Positions 55,778 through 64,000 of a DNA stretch of 64,000 nucleotides are shown here, piece after piece. Within the stretch, counting starts at the first letter, position 1, and every line of letters begins with the position of its first letter. The notes beneath the pieces are model-generated. The model made no database searches and was not told the origin of the DNA. It saw only the letters and a program-made list of their open reading frames with translations. The translations under genes were made by a program, and so were the position numbers. The DNA is from Acinetobacter lwoffii (GTDB lineage Bacteria > Pseudomonadota > Gammaproteobacteria > Pseudomonadales > Moraxellaceae): assembly GCF_019343495.1 (NCBI RefSeq), contig NZ_CP072549.1, positions 1,364,001 to 1,428,000 of the forward strand, written 5' to 3'.

Positions 55778-56837
55778 GTATTTTTCTCTTATGCAAATAG
55801 ATGGGTTGTATCTGAGTTGGGTTTCTTAACTTATAGGATACGACCCTTAGCTTTTCTCCACTTTGATTGCTCTTTTATTATTTTTTCAAAAAATTATTTC
55901 TTGCCTCTTCTATCATTAGTTACTGATTTTAAATTGGCTCATGTCCATTTGAGCAAAAAAAATTTAATTGAAACATCACTTAGTTTTTTGACCTATGTAA
56001 GATCACTGATGATCTGTTTTTCCGTCTTTTGTATCTGCTCTGTCATTGCAATACCACCCTTACATCTCTTCTCTCTGTTTAGTTCAACTTCATCTAACAC
56101 CTACGCTTCGATTCAAAAAAAGAATATTCAAGTTATTTTGAGAGTTTAGTCATAGAACTGGCGTTCATCTTTCTTCGATTTTTTATCCTCTGATAAAATT
56201 TACCAATAAGAATTAAAAAATAATCTGAGATGCTAAATTAAGAGGCTGTTTAAATTGTATAGCTCTGCAATTGGTCCCAAGAAAATTTGATAATACGAAA
56301 TTTCCCTCTAGCCAATATTAGTATTTTTTCTTTTAAGACAGCTTAGCCAATCTTAAAAATTATTAATTTTCATAAACTTAAGTTAAATATTTTAATTATA
56401 TATACCTGATTTATAAATTTATTTAGATTATTCTATTTAAAAAGATCTCAAAATTACATCTCCCTCATATATTTAAAAATAAAAAAATAAATTAATAATA
56501 AATACTATATTCTAAAAAATTAATTAAAAAATACATATTCGAAAATAAAGATTAAATAATAAATCTTATTATGTAAAATCCTGAAAAACAATCAATCCAA
56601 GAAAATCTTAAAATATAAAATCCTCATAATTTATTTTTAAAATTTATTAACAATACTGGATTTCTACCAAAATATTTCTAAATCTTACAAAGTAACTGTA
56701 CTTGTTAAAAGTGTTTCGTTTCTGCACTTAAAGCCAGTCTGTTAAATGAAATATGTTATAAATTTAATCAAAGCAATGACCATTCAGGTAATTCTAACTT
56801 TTAAATCAATTTAACTTCAGAGGCTTAGGTATTATTT
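55778..56837. other. About 1 kb gene-free AT-rich region upstream of otsB
   Basis: No convincing gene on either strand; one 110-codon frame (55817-56149) looks like chance. The only structure I see is the hairpin at 55803-55846. The left edge of otsBA transcription must lie here. The long AT-rich stretch could hold decayed genes, but no remnant is recognisable. Confidence 0.5.
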
Positions 56838-57719
56838 ATGTCGACTCTAAAAGAAGATCAAGACCTAGAAGATTCACTTGCTACATCTTCTTATATATTA
56901 CCTCAAGTGATTTTAAATCAGCTCAAACCTATTATTTATTCTCACAAACTTGTTTTATTTCTTGATATTGATGGAACCATTTCTGAATTCCACCCAGATC
57001 CAGCAAAAAGTATAATTAAGAGCGAAACCTTAAATACCTTAAAAGAGTTAAAACAAGATATTCAATTAGTATTAGTAACCGGCCGCTCAATTGTACAAGC
57101 CCAAAAACTTATTTATCCATTTGACTGGAATATTGCCGGCTCTCATGGTCTGGAATTAAGCTATCAATCGCGTTTAAGCAAGTTAATTGATTTAAATTCT
57201 GAACAGTTTGAATTATTAAAAAATTATATTACAGAACATAGTAATAATATTCCTCAGACTCGAATAGAAATTAAAGACTATTCAGTCGCCCTGCATTTTC
57301 GTGAACATCCCTATTTAGAGCATCAAGTGCATGCATTTGCCTTGAATTGTCTTACTCATTTTCAGGATTTTGAACTTAAGGCTGGAAAGTTTGTATTCGA
57401 ACTGGTGCCCAAAGGTGCAAATAAAGGTTCAGCCATCCAACAAATCATTCAGCAATATCACTTAAGTGATCATTACCCCATTTTTATCGGAGATGACCTG
57501 ACCGACGAAGCCGGTTTTCAAGTCATCAACACATTCAAAGGCTGCTCTATCAAAGTCGGTACAGGCAACACCGTGGCACAACATCGCCTCGAAAACGTGA
57601 CTCAAGTACAGGCTTTTCTAGCAGAATTTTTAGAAATACTGAAAGCACAACAACAATTATTATTGGAGAAATTACATGTCGAAACTCATAGTGTTATCAA
57701 ATCGTGTAAATCTACCTAA
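56838..57719 (+). CDS. otsB: Trehalose-6-phosphate phosphatase
   Basis: HAD-fold phosphatase, the second step of trehalose synthesis. The 293 residues have motif I LVLFLDIDGTISEFHPDP (near 40), the Ser/Thr motif LVTGRSI and the metal motif IGDDLTDEAGF. The end overlaps otsA by 44 bases in another frame, so the two are coupled. Trehalose serves as osmotic and desiccation protection, important in Acinetobacter. Confidence 0.95.
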   Translation: MSTLKEDQDLEDSLATSSYILPQVILNQLKPIIYSHKLVLFLDIDGTISEFHPDPAKSIIKSETLNTLKELKQDIQLVLVTGRSIVQAQKLIYPFDWNIAGSHGLELSYQSRLSKLIDLNSEQFELLKNYITEHSNNIPQTRIEIKDYSVALHFREHPYLEHQVHAFALNCLTHFQDFELKAGKFVFELVPKGANKGSAIQQIIQQYHLSDHYPIFIGDDLTDEAGFQVINTFKGCSIKVGTGNTVAQHRLENVTQVQAFLAEFLEILKAQQQLLLEKLHVETHSVIKSCKST

Positions 57720-59109
57720 GTCAGACAATACACAGGCAGGTGGATTAGCGGTGGCATTGCAGGATGCTTTGCAGGATATAGGCGGTATCTGGGTTGGCTG
57801 GAATGGATCCCGAGTTGACCAGACGAAAGAGCAGAAGTTTCAAATCCTGAAGCATCAAAATGTTGAATATCACACGAGTCCATTGACTGAATCCCAATAT
57901 CAAGGTTTTTATTGTGGTTTTGCCAACAGTGCATTGTGGCCGCTGATGCACGACCAGCATCAACTTGTAGATTATCAGCCGCAGGATTTTAAGATCTATC
58001 AGGATGTCAATTTGCGTTTTGCCAAGCACCTGAAACAGGTGGCATCTCCACATGACATCATTTGGATCCATGATTATCATTTTTTAAGCGTGGCACATTA
58101 TTGCCGTAAACTGGGCATGCGTAACCGTATTGGATTTTTCCTGCATATTCCCTTTCCTGAACTAAGGCTCTGGCAGACTTTAGCCGCTCATCGCGATCTG
58201 GCACATCATTTAGCCAACTACGATGTACTGGGTTTACAGACCTCTCGCGATCAGGAAAACTGTTTAAATTTCCTTGAACAAACCTTAAAAGTGCAGCATC
58301 GTCACAATGAAATCCTGAATTATCAATCTCGAAAGATTCATGTGAAATGCTATCCGATTGGTGTGCATCCTGTGCAGCTACAGAATCAGGCCTCAGATAC
58401 CCATCTGGAAAAGCTTCCCTTTGATCTGGATACAGTGCAGCCTTATAAAACCATCATTTCAGTTGACCGGATTGATTATAGTAAAGGCTTATTGGAAAAA
58501 ATCGGATCGTTGCAGAGCTTGCTAGAAGATCAACCGGAGTTTAAAAATCAATTCCAGCAATTACAAATTGCCTGTCCATGCCGACTGGATGTAAAGACCT
58601 ATAAGAACCTGTATACGCAATTTAAATCTGCCGTGCATGAACTTAATAGCCAGCATGGCACAGCGGACTGGTTACCTTTCGATTGCAGCTATGATACTTT
58701 GGGCCATGAGGCATTGATGCAACTGTATCGTAAGGCAGATATTTGCTGGGTAAATTCGATCCGGGATGGTATGAATCTGGTCGCCAAGGAATATATTGCT
58801 GCACAGGATCCTTTAGATCCGGGTGTCTTGATTCTATCTAAATATGCCGGTGCTGCTGAACAAATGAAAGAAGCCTTACTGGTCGATCCTTATGAGCATG
58901 ACAGTATGGCTAAAGCTTTGAAGAAGGCGCTGCGCATGTCTAAATCAGAACGTTTAGAGCGCTATCGTTATTTAAGCCAAGGCTTGAAAAATTTCGATAT
59001 TATTCGCTGGCGTGATCAGTTTATTACTGACCTGAAAAACTCACAAAGCTTGCGGATCTATCGTCCCGTGGCTGCAGGAGCTTCAAACCAGTTCAGTGTA
59101 CATGCCTAA
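57676..59109 (+). CDS. otsA: Trehalose-6-phosphate synthase
   Basis: Glycosyltransferase of family 20: UDP-glucose plus glucose-6-phosphate to trehalose-6-phosphate. The 477 residues contain LIVLSNRVNLP, GGLAVALQDAL, IWIHDYHFLSVAHYCRKLGM, FFLHIPFPELRLWQTL, VDRIDYSKGLLEKI and NSIRDGMNLVAKEYIAAQ, all family hallmarks. GGAG is eight bases before the ATG, inside otsB. Terminator hairpin at 59122-59154. Confidence 0.97.
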   Translation: MSKLIVLSNRVNLPKSDNTQAGGLAVALQDALQDIGGIWVGWNGSRVDQTKEQKFQILKHQNVEYHTSPLTESQYQGFYCGFANSALWPLMHDQHQLVDYQPQDFKIYQDVNLRFAKHLKQVASPHDIIWIHDYHFLSVAHYCRKLGMRNRIGFFLHIPFPELRLWQTLAAHRDLAHHLANYDVLGLQTSRDQENCLNFLEQTLKVQHRHNEILNYQSRKIHVKCYPIGVHPVQLQNQASDTHLEKLPFDLDTVQPYKTIISVDRIDYSKGLLEKIGSLQSLLEDQPEFKNQFQQLQIACPCRLDVKTYKNLYTQFKSAVHELNSQHGTADWLPFDCSYDTLGHEALMQLYRKADICWVNSIRDGMNLVAKEYIAAQDPLDPGVLILSKYAGAAEQMKEALLVDPYEHDSMAKALKKALRMSKSERLERYRYLSQGLKNFDIIRWRDQFITDLKNSQSLRIYRPVAAGASNQFSVHA

Positions 59110-59121
59110 ATTTTTAAGTAA

Positions 59122-59154
59122 AAAAACACCAGCATTAAGCTGGTGTTTCGTTTT
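59122..59154. terminator. Bidirectional terminator of otsA and the MFS gene
   Basis: AAACACCAGC-attaa-GCTGGTGTTT with A and T runs. The minus-strand MFS stop codon lies in the loop (59135-59137) and its last codons form one arm. Confidence 0.88.
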
Positions 59155-60379
59155 GAAGAGGAGCCACAATCTCTTCGCTTTGTTGTACTTCGTTTGGGTC
59201 TGCAGTGAGATGATTCAAAATCACAATACTCAATAGACCAATCGCAATGACGCTAAATACTAAGCTCAATCCGATGATTTCACTGCCGAAGCCAACCAAT
59301 GCCGGTCCAATCAATGAACCTGTATAAGCAAATACCGATACATAAGACAATGCCACATGTGAAGCCAAAGTTTTCTGACGTCCTGCGCGGGAAAACATCA
59401 GCGGTACAATGTTGGCGCTACCTAAACCTAAAATCGCATATCCCACTAACACTACTTGCCAGACTGGTGCAAAGACTACGGTTAATAAACCGGTTGCAGC
59501 CAAGAGTGCGCTTAACAGAATCGTATTTTTTTCACCAAACTGCTGAATAATCAGGTGTCCACTAAAGCGTCCCAACACCATCAAACCCGCAAAAAAACTA
59601 TAAGCCAAACCGGTTTGCGCCGCAGGCAGGCTGAACTCAGTAGCAAGATAAATACCACTCCAGTCCATAGCTGCACCTTCCGAAAGGAAAGCCACAAAAC
59701 AGATCAGACCAATACCTAAAATTGCCCAGGTCGGTGCTGCTTTTTTTACCGGTTGTTCTGGTGATGTTTCTTCTACCGCTGTTTTTGGCTCAGCACCCAA
59801 ACTTAAAGGAACAGCGAATAAGACAATAAGCAGCAAAATTACACTGACAATCACCGCACCGGTTAAAGGCGCCAAGCCAAGTCCCATTAACATGGTCATG
59901 CCCAGTACGCCTGCCAGACCACCTAAACTACACACTCCATGAAAACCCGACATTAAACTTTTACCGAGTTTTTTCTCAATCTGTGCAGCCTGGATATTGA
60001 CAGTCACGCCCAAAGCACCGGCACTGGCACCAAAGAAAAACAGGCTGATTGCCATCATTAAATGATTCGGACTATAAGCCAGAGCAGGCAAAATAAATAA
60101 AAATGCACTGAGAATTACGGCCAAAACAGCACGGCAACCCAAGGCATTGGCCAGTCGACCGGCCAGCGGCATCGCCAGCATTGAACCGATTCCGGCACAC
60201 AGCAATAACAGGCCAAAATCAGCATGATTTAATAACAGGCGCTGCTGTGCATATGGAATTAAGGGTGCCCAAGCCGCAGTACTAAAGCCCAAGCTAAAGA
60301 AGCATAACGCAGTCGCTATTTTCTGCCATAGATATGGTGATGGAGACTGAATTCGAGAAAGCAGTGTTTGATTGAACAT
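59135..60379 (-). CDS. MFS transporter, YbjJ-like
   Basis: A 412-residue, twelve-span carrier. ATALCFFSLGFSTAAWAPLI, AGIGSMLAMPLAGRLANALG and the repeated GFHGVCSLGGLAGVLG segment fit the YbjJ/FucP-type MFS branch. The substrate is not known. The final two codons and the stop lie in the terminator hairpin shared with otsA. The gene runs in the same direction as the four-gene cluster that follows, but about 205 bases separate them, so a separate unit is likely. Confidence 0.85.
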   Translation of the reverse strand: MFNQTLLSRIQSPSPYLWQKIATALCFFSLGFSTAAWAPLIPYAQQRLLLNHADFGLLLLCAGIGSMLAMPLAGRLANALGCRAVLAVILSAFLFILPALAYSPNHLMMAISLFFFGASAGALGVTVNIQAAQIEKKLGKSLMSGFHGVCSLGGLAGVLGMTMLMGLGLAPLTGAVIVSVILLLIVLFAVPLSLGAEPKTAVEETSPEQPVKKAAPTWAILGIGLICFVAFLSEGAAMDWSGIYLATEFSLPAAQTGLAYSFFAGLMVLGRFSGHLIIQQFGEKNTILLSALLAATGLLTVVFAPVWQVVLVGYAILGLGSANIVPLMFSRAGRQKTLASHVALSYVSVFAYTGSLIGPALVGFGSEIIGLSLVFSVIAIGLLSIVILNHLTADPNEVQQSEEIVAPLQNETPA

Positions 60380-60584
60380 TGTATTACCAAAAAAGAAGGC
60401 TCAGGCATCCATTACCGTTCATCCATAGAAAAACCCCACAGACTTATAGCTAGAATGTATAAGTTTGCGGGGCTGAATTTGCGTGAATTATAAACAGAAT
60501 AAATTTAAATGGAATAGTTTTTAGACACGAATTTTAAGATTTTTTACAAGTGTCTGATTGTATAAAATTTATAGTTTTATGCTT

Positions 60585-61298
60585 TTATTTGCATAGGCTG
60601 ATCGGTTTTTTCGCGGCCTGCTTAAGCTCAAGTTTTTGCAGAAAATGGGCAAAACCTGCAGCAATTTTTGAGCTAAGACGACTGCTGGTAGTGACTCTCA
60701 GCTGATTCGACCAGACAATCTGCGCACCGGCTTTTTCTAAACGGTGGATGAAATCGACATCTTCATGACAGTCCAGTTGCTGAAACCCATTGACCTGTAT
60801 ATAGGCCGAAGTTTTAAAACACAGGTTTGCGCCATGAATATGTCGATGTCCCATGCTGTCCTGATAATGTCGGAGATAAGCCTGACGGGTTTTCCGGCTT
60901 AAATGATCCCATTGATCCAGCTCGACCACACCACAAATCGCATCGGTGGGTTGATGCTGTAACATCATCTGAAACCAGTCACACTGTACGAATGAATCGG
61001 CATCGGTACAGCAAATCCAGTCACAGCCCTGCTCGATCATTTGCTGAATCCCCAAATGGCGTGCCTTACCGACATTTCGGAAGTCGCAACTGATGGCTGG
61101 AATACCCATTTGCTGAACTTTAACGGCGGTGCTATCAGTACAATGGTCCAAGACCACGAGAATCTGGATTTCAGGAAGATTTTCTATTGTTTTAAAATAT
61201 TGAAAAAAATAAGTTTGTGCTGATTTTAAGGCTAACAGACAGCGTTCAATATAGGCTTCTTCATTACAGGCCGGAATCACCACACCGATTTTTTTCAT
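60585..61298 (-). CDS. Glycosyltransferase family 2
   Basis: A 237-residue GT-A fold glycosyltransferase. IGVVIPACNEEAYIERCLL is the nucleotide-sugar binding start, CTDADSFV the DxD-type metal motif, and CHEDVDFIHRLEKAG the ED acid motif. No membrane span. Acceptor and donor are unknown. Last gene of the four-gene operon; its start overlaps the methyltransferase stop by four bases. Confidence 0.88.
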   Translation of the reverse strand: MKKIGVVIPACNEEAYIERCLLALKSAQTYFFQYFKTIENLPEIQILVVLDHCTDSTAVKVQQMGIPAISCDFRNVGKARHLGIQQMIEQGCDWICCTDADSFVQCDWFQMMLQHQPTDAICGVVELDQWDHLSRKTRQAYLRHYQDSMGHRHIHGANLCFKTSAYIQVNGFQQLDCHEDVDFIHRLEKAGAQIVWSNQLRVTTSSRLSSKIAAGFAHFLQKLELKQAAKKPISLCK

Positions 61299-61909
61299 CT
61301 TAAGCCCTCCTGCTCTGCTACGGATTGCGCTGAATTCAGCCAGAGATCTATCAAAAAATCGGAATCCTGCAAACTTAAACGATGGGAATAGTTTAAATGC
61401 GCTTTGAGATACTGATGGACATCTTCACCATTTAAGCTAAATCCTGAGATTGGCGCGCGCCAATGACAACTCAAGATACATCCACCCGGTTCCAGTGCAG
61501 TATGCAGCCATGTCAGCACCTGTTGCAGAGCAATCGGGTTTAGATAATATAAAATCTCACTGACGACAATGAGCTGAAATTTCTGTTTGGGCAAATCATC
61601 TGGCACGACACGCTGTAACACCTGTACATGCGGATAAGCTTGTAAACGCTGCTGCGCCAAATGGATCGCAGTATCATTGGCATCCAGACACATTAAGCTA
61701 TTTGTCCGCTGTGCCAGTTCCTGACTGAAGATGCCGTTACTGCAACCAATTTCAATCGCAGAGTCAAATTGCAAGCTCGGCAAGACCGCCAGACAAATCT
61801 GCCGTTTGCGCTGTTCATACCAACGCTGTTCATATTGCCAGGGATCTCCCTGATTCAGGGCATATAAGGCATCGAAATATTCCTGATCATAGGCTGCTTT
61901 ACTGTTCAT
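61295..61909 (-). CDS. SAM-dependent methyltransferase, NodS-like
   Basis: A 204-residue class I methyltransferase. Motif I AIEIGCSNGIFSQELAQR and the following LMCLDANDTAIHLAQQRL fit the NodS group, which N-methylates chito-oligosaccharide backbones in rhizobia. LIVVSEILYYL is the post-II motif. In other bacteria this domain is fused to the PIG-L deacetylase encoded just upstream. Overlaps the deacetylase end by 11 bases. Confidence 0.88.
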   Translation of the reverse strand: MNSKAAYDQEYFDALYALNQGDPWQYEQRWYEQRKRQICLAVLPSLQFDSAIEIGCSNGIFSQELAQRTNSLMCLDANDTAIHLAQQRLQAYPHVQVLQRVVPDDLPKQKFQLIVVSEILYYLNPIALQQVLTWLHTALEPGGCILSCHWRAPISGFSLNGEDVHQYLKAHLNYSHRLSLQDSDFLIDLWLNSAQSVAEQEGLR

Positions 61910-62684
61910 ACAGATACACCTCCCAGGGCTGTAAAATACGTTGTAATGCCTGCTCTGACAGAATCGGTGATTGATCTATCGTCGGATCAAGCTCGATCTG
62001 GCTCTTAAAACACCGCGCAGCTCGAGACTTATATTGTAATTCTTCCTCAGTTAATTTGAGTTGATGAGCGACGGTCCAGGGAATTCTGGTATCTCCAGGT
62101 GTTGCCCAATGCCATGCCCAAATCAAGACCTGAATACAGGGCAAATGAAGTTCAGTGGCCAGCTGCTGTGTGACTTGCCCCGTAATTTCATGATCTGGAT
62201 GTCCATCATGAACAAATGTGCTAATTAACACATCATTCGGCTGCAGATAAGATTGTAGATGCAGTTGCAACACATTCCGCTGTTCTGCGACTTTACCATC
62301 CTCAATGTTTAAAGCGATCCGCAGAATATTCTGTTTTAAAGGTAATGCTTCTAAAGCTGCTCGCGTTTCAGCAGGACGAATCTGGTTCAACTCTTCGGGA
62401 GTATACAGACTAGAGCCGGGATGACTGGCTGTCCCATTGGTAACGGCAAAAAGTACGATCTGATAGCCCAATTTGTCCAGATGCTGAATCAGGCCTCCAC
62501 AGCCCAAAATTTCATCATCAGGATGAGGGGCAATAATGCAAACTCTAGCATCCTGTGGAATAACCTTAGGAATATCGAATTCCGGCATCTGTTGCAAAAT
62601 CTCACAGGTACGCCATTCTTCAAGCCGTGTGCCTTCACCATGGATGACACGATTCCCTACAATCTCATGTCTTATAATGTCCAT
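61899..62684 (-). CDS. PIG-L (LmbE-like) deacetylase
   Basis: A 261-residue zinc N-deacetylase. CIIAPHPDDEILGCGGLI gives the AHPDDE metal motif, and TFVHDGHPDHEITGQV the HPDH zinc motif. The family removes acetyl groups from GlcNAc-linked substrates (GlcNAc-PI, mycothiol, bacillithiol precursors). Second gene of the operon, overlapping the dehydrogenase-like gene by 13 bases and the methyltransferase by 11. Confidence 0.92.
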   Translation of the reverse strand: MDIIRHEIVGNRVIHGEGTRLEEWRTCEILQQMPEFDIPKVIPQDARVCIIAPHPDDEILGCGGLIQHLDKLGYQIVLFAVTNGTASHPGSSLYTPEELNQIRPAETRAALEALPLKQNILRIALNIEDGKVAEQRNVLQLHLQSYLQPNDVLISTFVHDGHPDHEITGQVTQQLATELHLPCIQVLIWAWHWATPGDTRIPWTVAHQLKLTEEELQYKSRAARCFKSQIELDPTIDQSPILSEQALQRILQPWEVYLYEQ

Positions 62685-63655
62685 AATTGTTCCTCCTGTG
62701 CAGTCAGCTCGCCAATCCGCTCCAAGTCAAATGCAGCATGACTTTGACGAATAAATACCGGAAGATCTGCTGCAAGCCGGGCGAAATGCGGATGCTCACA
62801 ATACGGCCCAGCACCAAGTGCCTTACCTACATGAGTTAGTACATTTAAGGCAGTCGCTTCCACCTGAGCACGTAGGCTACGAATCTTTAACTCATGTGCG
62901 TGTTGCGGTTGCTGATCAATCAATGCAGCAACTTGATAAAATAAGGACTGTGTCGCTAAAAGCTCCCGACTAATTTCACCGAGATACATGGCCTTATAGG
63001 CATGCGGTTTTAACAATACTGCCTGTCTTAAATATTCAGCCAAACGCACGGTTGCGCCATACCAGCACGCGGCCACACCTGCGGCGCCATGCCAGAATCC
63101 GGGCCGATCCAGATAGGCATTTGGAGCTGCGACTTTTTCCACCTCAACATGATCCAGTTCCAGCCGGGCAGTCAAGGTATGCTGCATGCCCACTGCCTGC
63201 CAGGCATCCTGATGATGCTGAATGCCTTCTTGCGACAAATCTAGAATCAGTAATTGTGAATATTGCTGCTCATCACGGTGAGTCAGCAGACCGTGTTGCA
63301 CCCAGACCGATGCAGAACACCAAGGCTTAATTCCGCTTAGCTTTCCTGCTTGCAATGTTAAAGGTTTGGGGCCACCTTCTGCTGCCCATACTGCCCATAA
63401 GCCTTTTTGTTCTACCGGAATATTCAGTTCATGCAGAATAGCTAAAGCATCTAAATGCGATTCATAGAGTTTACCCAGACTCAGATTGCTGGCTGAAACC
63501 TGGCTGAGTATCTGCCAGCGTTTTAAGGTCGCTCCGGAAGCGGGATAAGGCACCTGTTCGGAAATCGCCACCAGTTCCATTAAAGTGTGCTGAATTTTTT
63601 CTTGTAGCTCCAGAGGAGAATTTTCAAATCTTTGTAATATTGAACCGAGGTTCAT
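62672..63655 (-). CDS. Acyl-CoA dehydrogenase-like flavoprotein
   Basis: A 327-residue protein shorter than the usual 380-400 of acyl-CoA dehydrogenases. Recognisable parts are GLWAVWAAEGGPKPLTLQAG with the KLSGIKPWCS loop (the G-x-K-x(W/F)-x-(S/T) region), and the C-terminal four-helix bundle (LRQAVLLKPHAYKAMYLGEI and so on). The nucleophile glutamate is not obvious. Same operon as the PIG-L deacetylase, methyltransferase and glycosyltransferase; a lipid modification step or a cofactor-binding scaffold are both possible. Confidence 0.7.
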   Translation of the reverse strand: MNLGSILQRFENSPLELQEKIQHTLMELVAISEQVPYPASGATLKRWQILSQVSASNLSLGKLYESHLDALAILHELNIPVEQKGLWAVWAAEGGPKPLTLQAGKLSGIKPWCSASVWVQHGLLTHRDEQQYSQLLILDLSQEGIQHHQDAWQAVGMQHTLTARLELDHVEVEKVAAPNAYLDRPGFWHGAAGVAACWYGATVRLAEYLRQAVLLKPHAYKAMYLGEISRELLATQSLFYQVAALIDQQPQHAHELKIRSLRAQVEATALNVLTHVGKALGAGPYCEHPHFARLAADLPVFIRQSHAAFDLERIGELTAQEEQLWTL

Positions 63656-63707
63656 GCATGCGGTTCCTCATAAAATACGGATAATGTTGTTGTGTTTTTA
63701 AAGTCAG

Positions 63708-63974
63708 TTAATGAGAAAGCTTGCGCATTTGTTTTAAACGTGTGGTCAGCCCTAGTACCTTACGCCGTGCATTAATCTCTTCTTCATTGAAACAGAGTTG
63801 CTGCATTAGTTCAGCTAAAGGCAAATGATTATGTTCAATGAGATAAATGTCCTGTTCTCTGCTCCATTTGGCTTGTTGTGCTTGAGCCAACAAATTTTTG
63901 ACATCCAGTCTTACCATCTCTTCATCCATTTTGAAACCATGAGGATAGAAGCCGGAGCCTCTATCCTCTAACAT
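63708..63974 (-). CDS. Small Myb/SANT-like protein, unknown
   Basis: 88 residues if it starts at 63974, or 73 from the second Met at 63929. WSREQDIYLIEHNHLPLAEL then MQQLCFNEEEINARRKVLGL recall SANT/Myb-type helix-turn-helix modules that bind DNA (W, W/Y, L, LGL spacing). A hairpin with arms GAGGATAGA (63941-63949) and TCTATCCTC (63960-63968) covers the region just before the shorter start, which could block or tune translation. The gene is on the same strand as the four-gene operon and ends 52 bases before it. The window ends 26 bases upstream, so upstream linkage is not visible. Confidence 0.6.
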   Translation of the reverse strand: MLEDRGSGFYPHGFKMDEEMVRLDVKNLLAQAQQAKWSREQDIYLIEHNHLPLAELMQQLCFNEEEINARRKVLGLTTRLKQMRKLSH

Positions 63975-64000
63975 AAATTGAATCGTTTAGGCAGGAATCG

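Noticed and set aside
55817..56149. 110-codon open frame in the AT-rich region
   Set aside because: Low-complexity composition, no ribosome binding site and no recognisable domain; best explained as chance opening in AT-rich DNA.
56236..56330. GAGGCTGTTTAAATTG sequence resembling an IS end
   Set aside because: No matching inverted end or transposase fragment was found nearby, so an insertion-sequence remnant cannot be supported.

Overview
The window is chromosomal DNA of a gammaproteobacterium of the genus Acinetobacter. The best pointers are a wax ester synthase/diacylglycerol acyltransferase very close to Acinetobacter AtfA, a lone PrpF, two FadL-type porins in tandem, an SbmA homologue, Moraxellaceae-style small proteins, moderately AT-rich base composition and AT-rich intergenic DNA. 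The species cannot be fixed from the sequence alone. No phage, complete insertion sequence, integrase or CRISPR array is visible.

Layout. 1-8.2 kb: end of an unrecognised gene, a PiT phosphate transporter, metH with a strongly structured leader, and an AT-rich RelA/SpoT-domain gene. 8.6-16.6 kb: dhaKL, glutaminase-STAS, an SDR enzyme with an unknown partner, valS. 16.6-18.4 kb: a variable patch with a protein of tandem 29-residue repeats, palindromic repeats and a DUF559 nuclease-like gene. 18.4-33.8 kb: J-domain-like protein, alpha-carbonic anhydrase, DUF421 protein, HAD phosphatase, porin, MFS carrier, acyltransferase, patatin lipoprotein, NfeD and SPFH pair, putP, ispA, prpF, amino-acid permease. 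33.9-40.9 kb: tRNA-Arg(CCT), two FadL-like porins sharing a promoter box, thrH, cysH, atfA, a 57-residue small protein. 41-49 kb: the shape/septum cluster mreB-mreC-mreD-maf-rng (minus strand), divergent from gatC-gatA-gatB. 49-55.8 kb: accessory and envelope genes (AT-rich membrane protein, M15-like protein, LprI-like protein, lipoprotein with an ER/K helix, sbmA), with a likely small RNA. 55.8-59.1 kb: about 1 kb of gene-free AT-rich DNA, then otsB-otsA for trehalose. 59.1-63.97 kb: an MFS carrier and a tight minus-strand operon of acyl-CoA dehydrogenase-like, PIG-L deacetylase, NodS-like methyltransferase and GT2 glycosyltransferase genes, preceded by a small Myb/SANT-like protein.

How it fits together. 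Most genes are housekeeping functions ended by clear intrinsic terminators. Three AT-rich accessory genes (RelA/SpoT-like, tandem-repeat protein, membrane protein) each touch the T-tract of the terminator of a core gene (metH, valS, gatB), and each patch is bounded further on by a cluster of GGAGAGGG palindromes. The same palindrome flanks the DUF559 gene and supplies its ribosome binding site. These modular patches, the deacetylase-methyltransferase-glycosyltransferase operon and the candidate small RNA near 53.5 kb are the most promising places for undescribed biology.

Limits. All calls come from reading motifs and sequence by eye; no database search, folding calculation or alignment was run.
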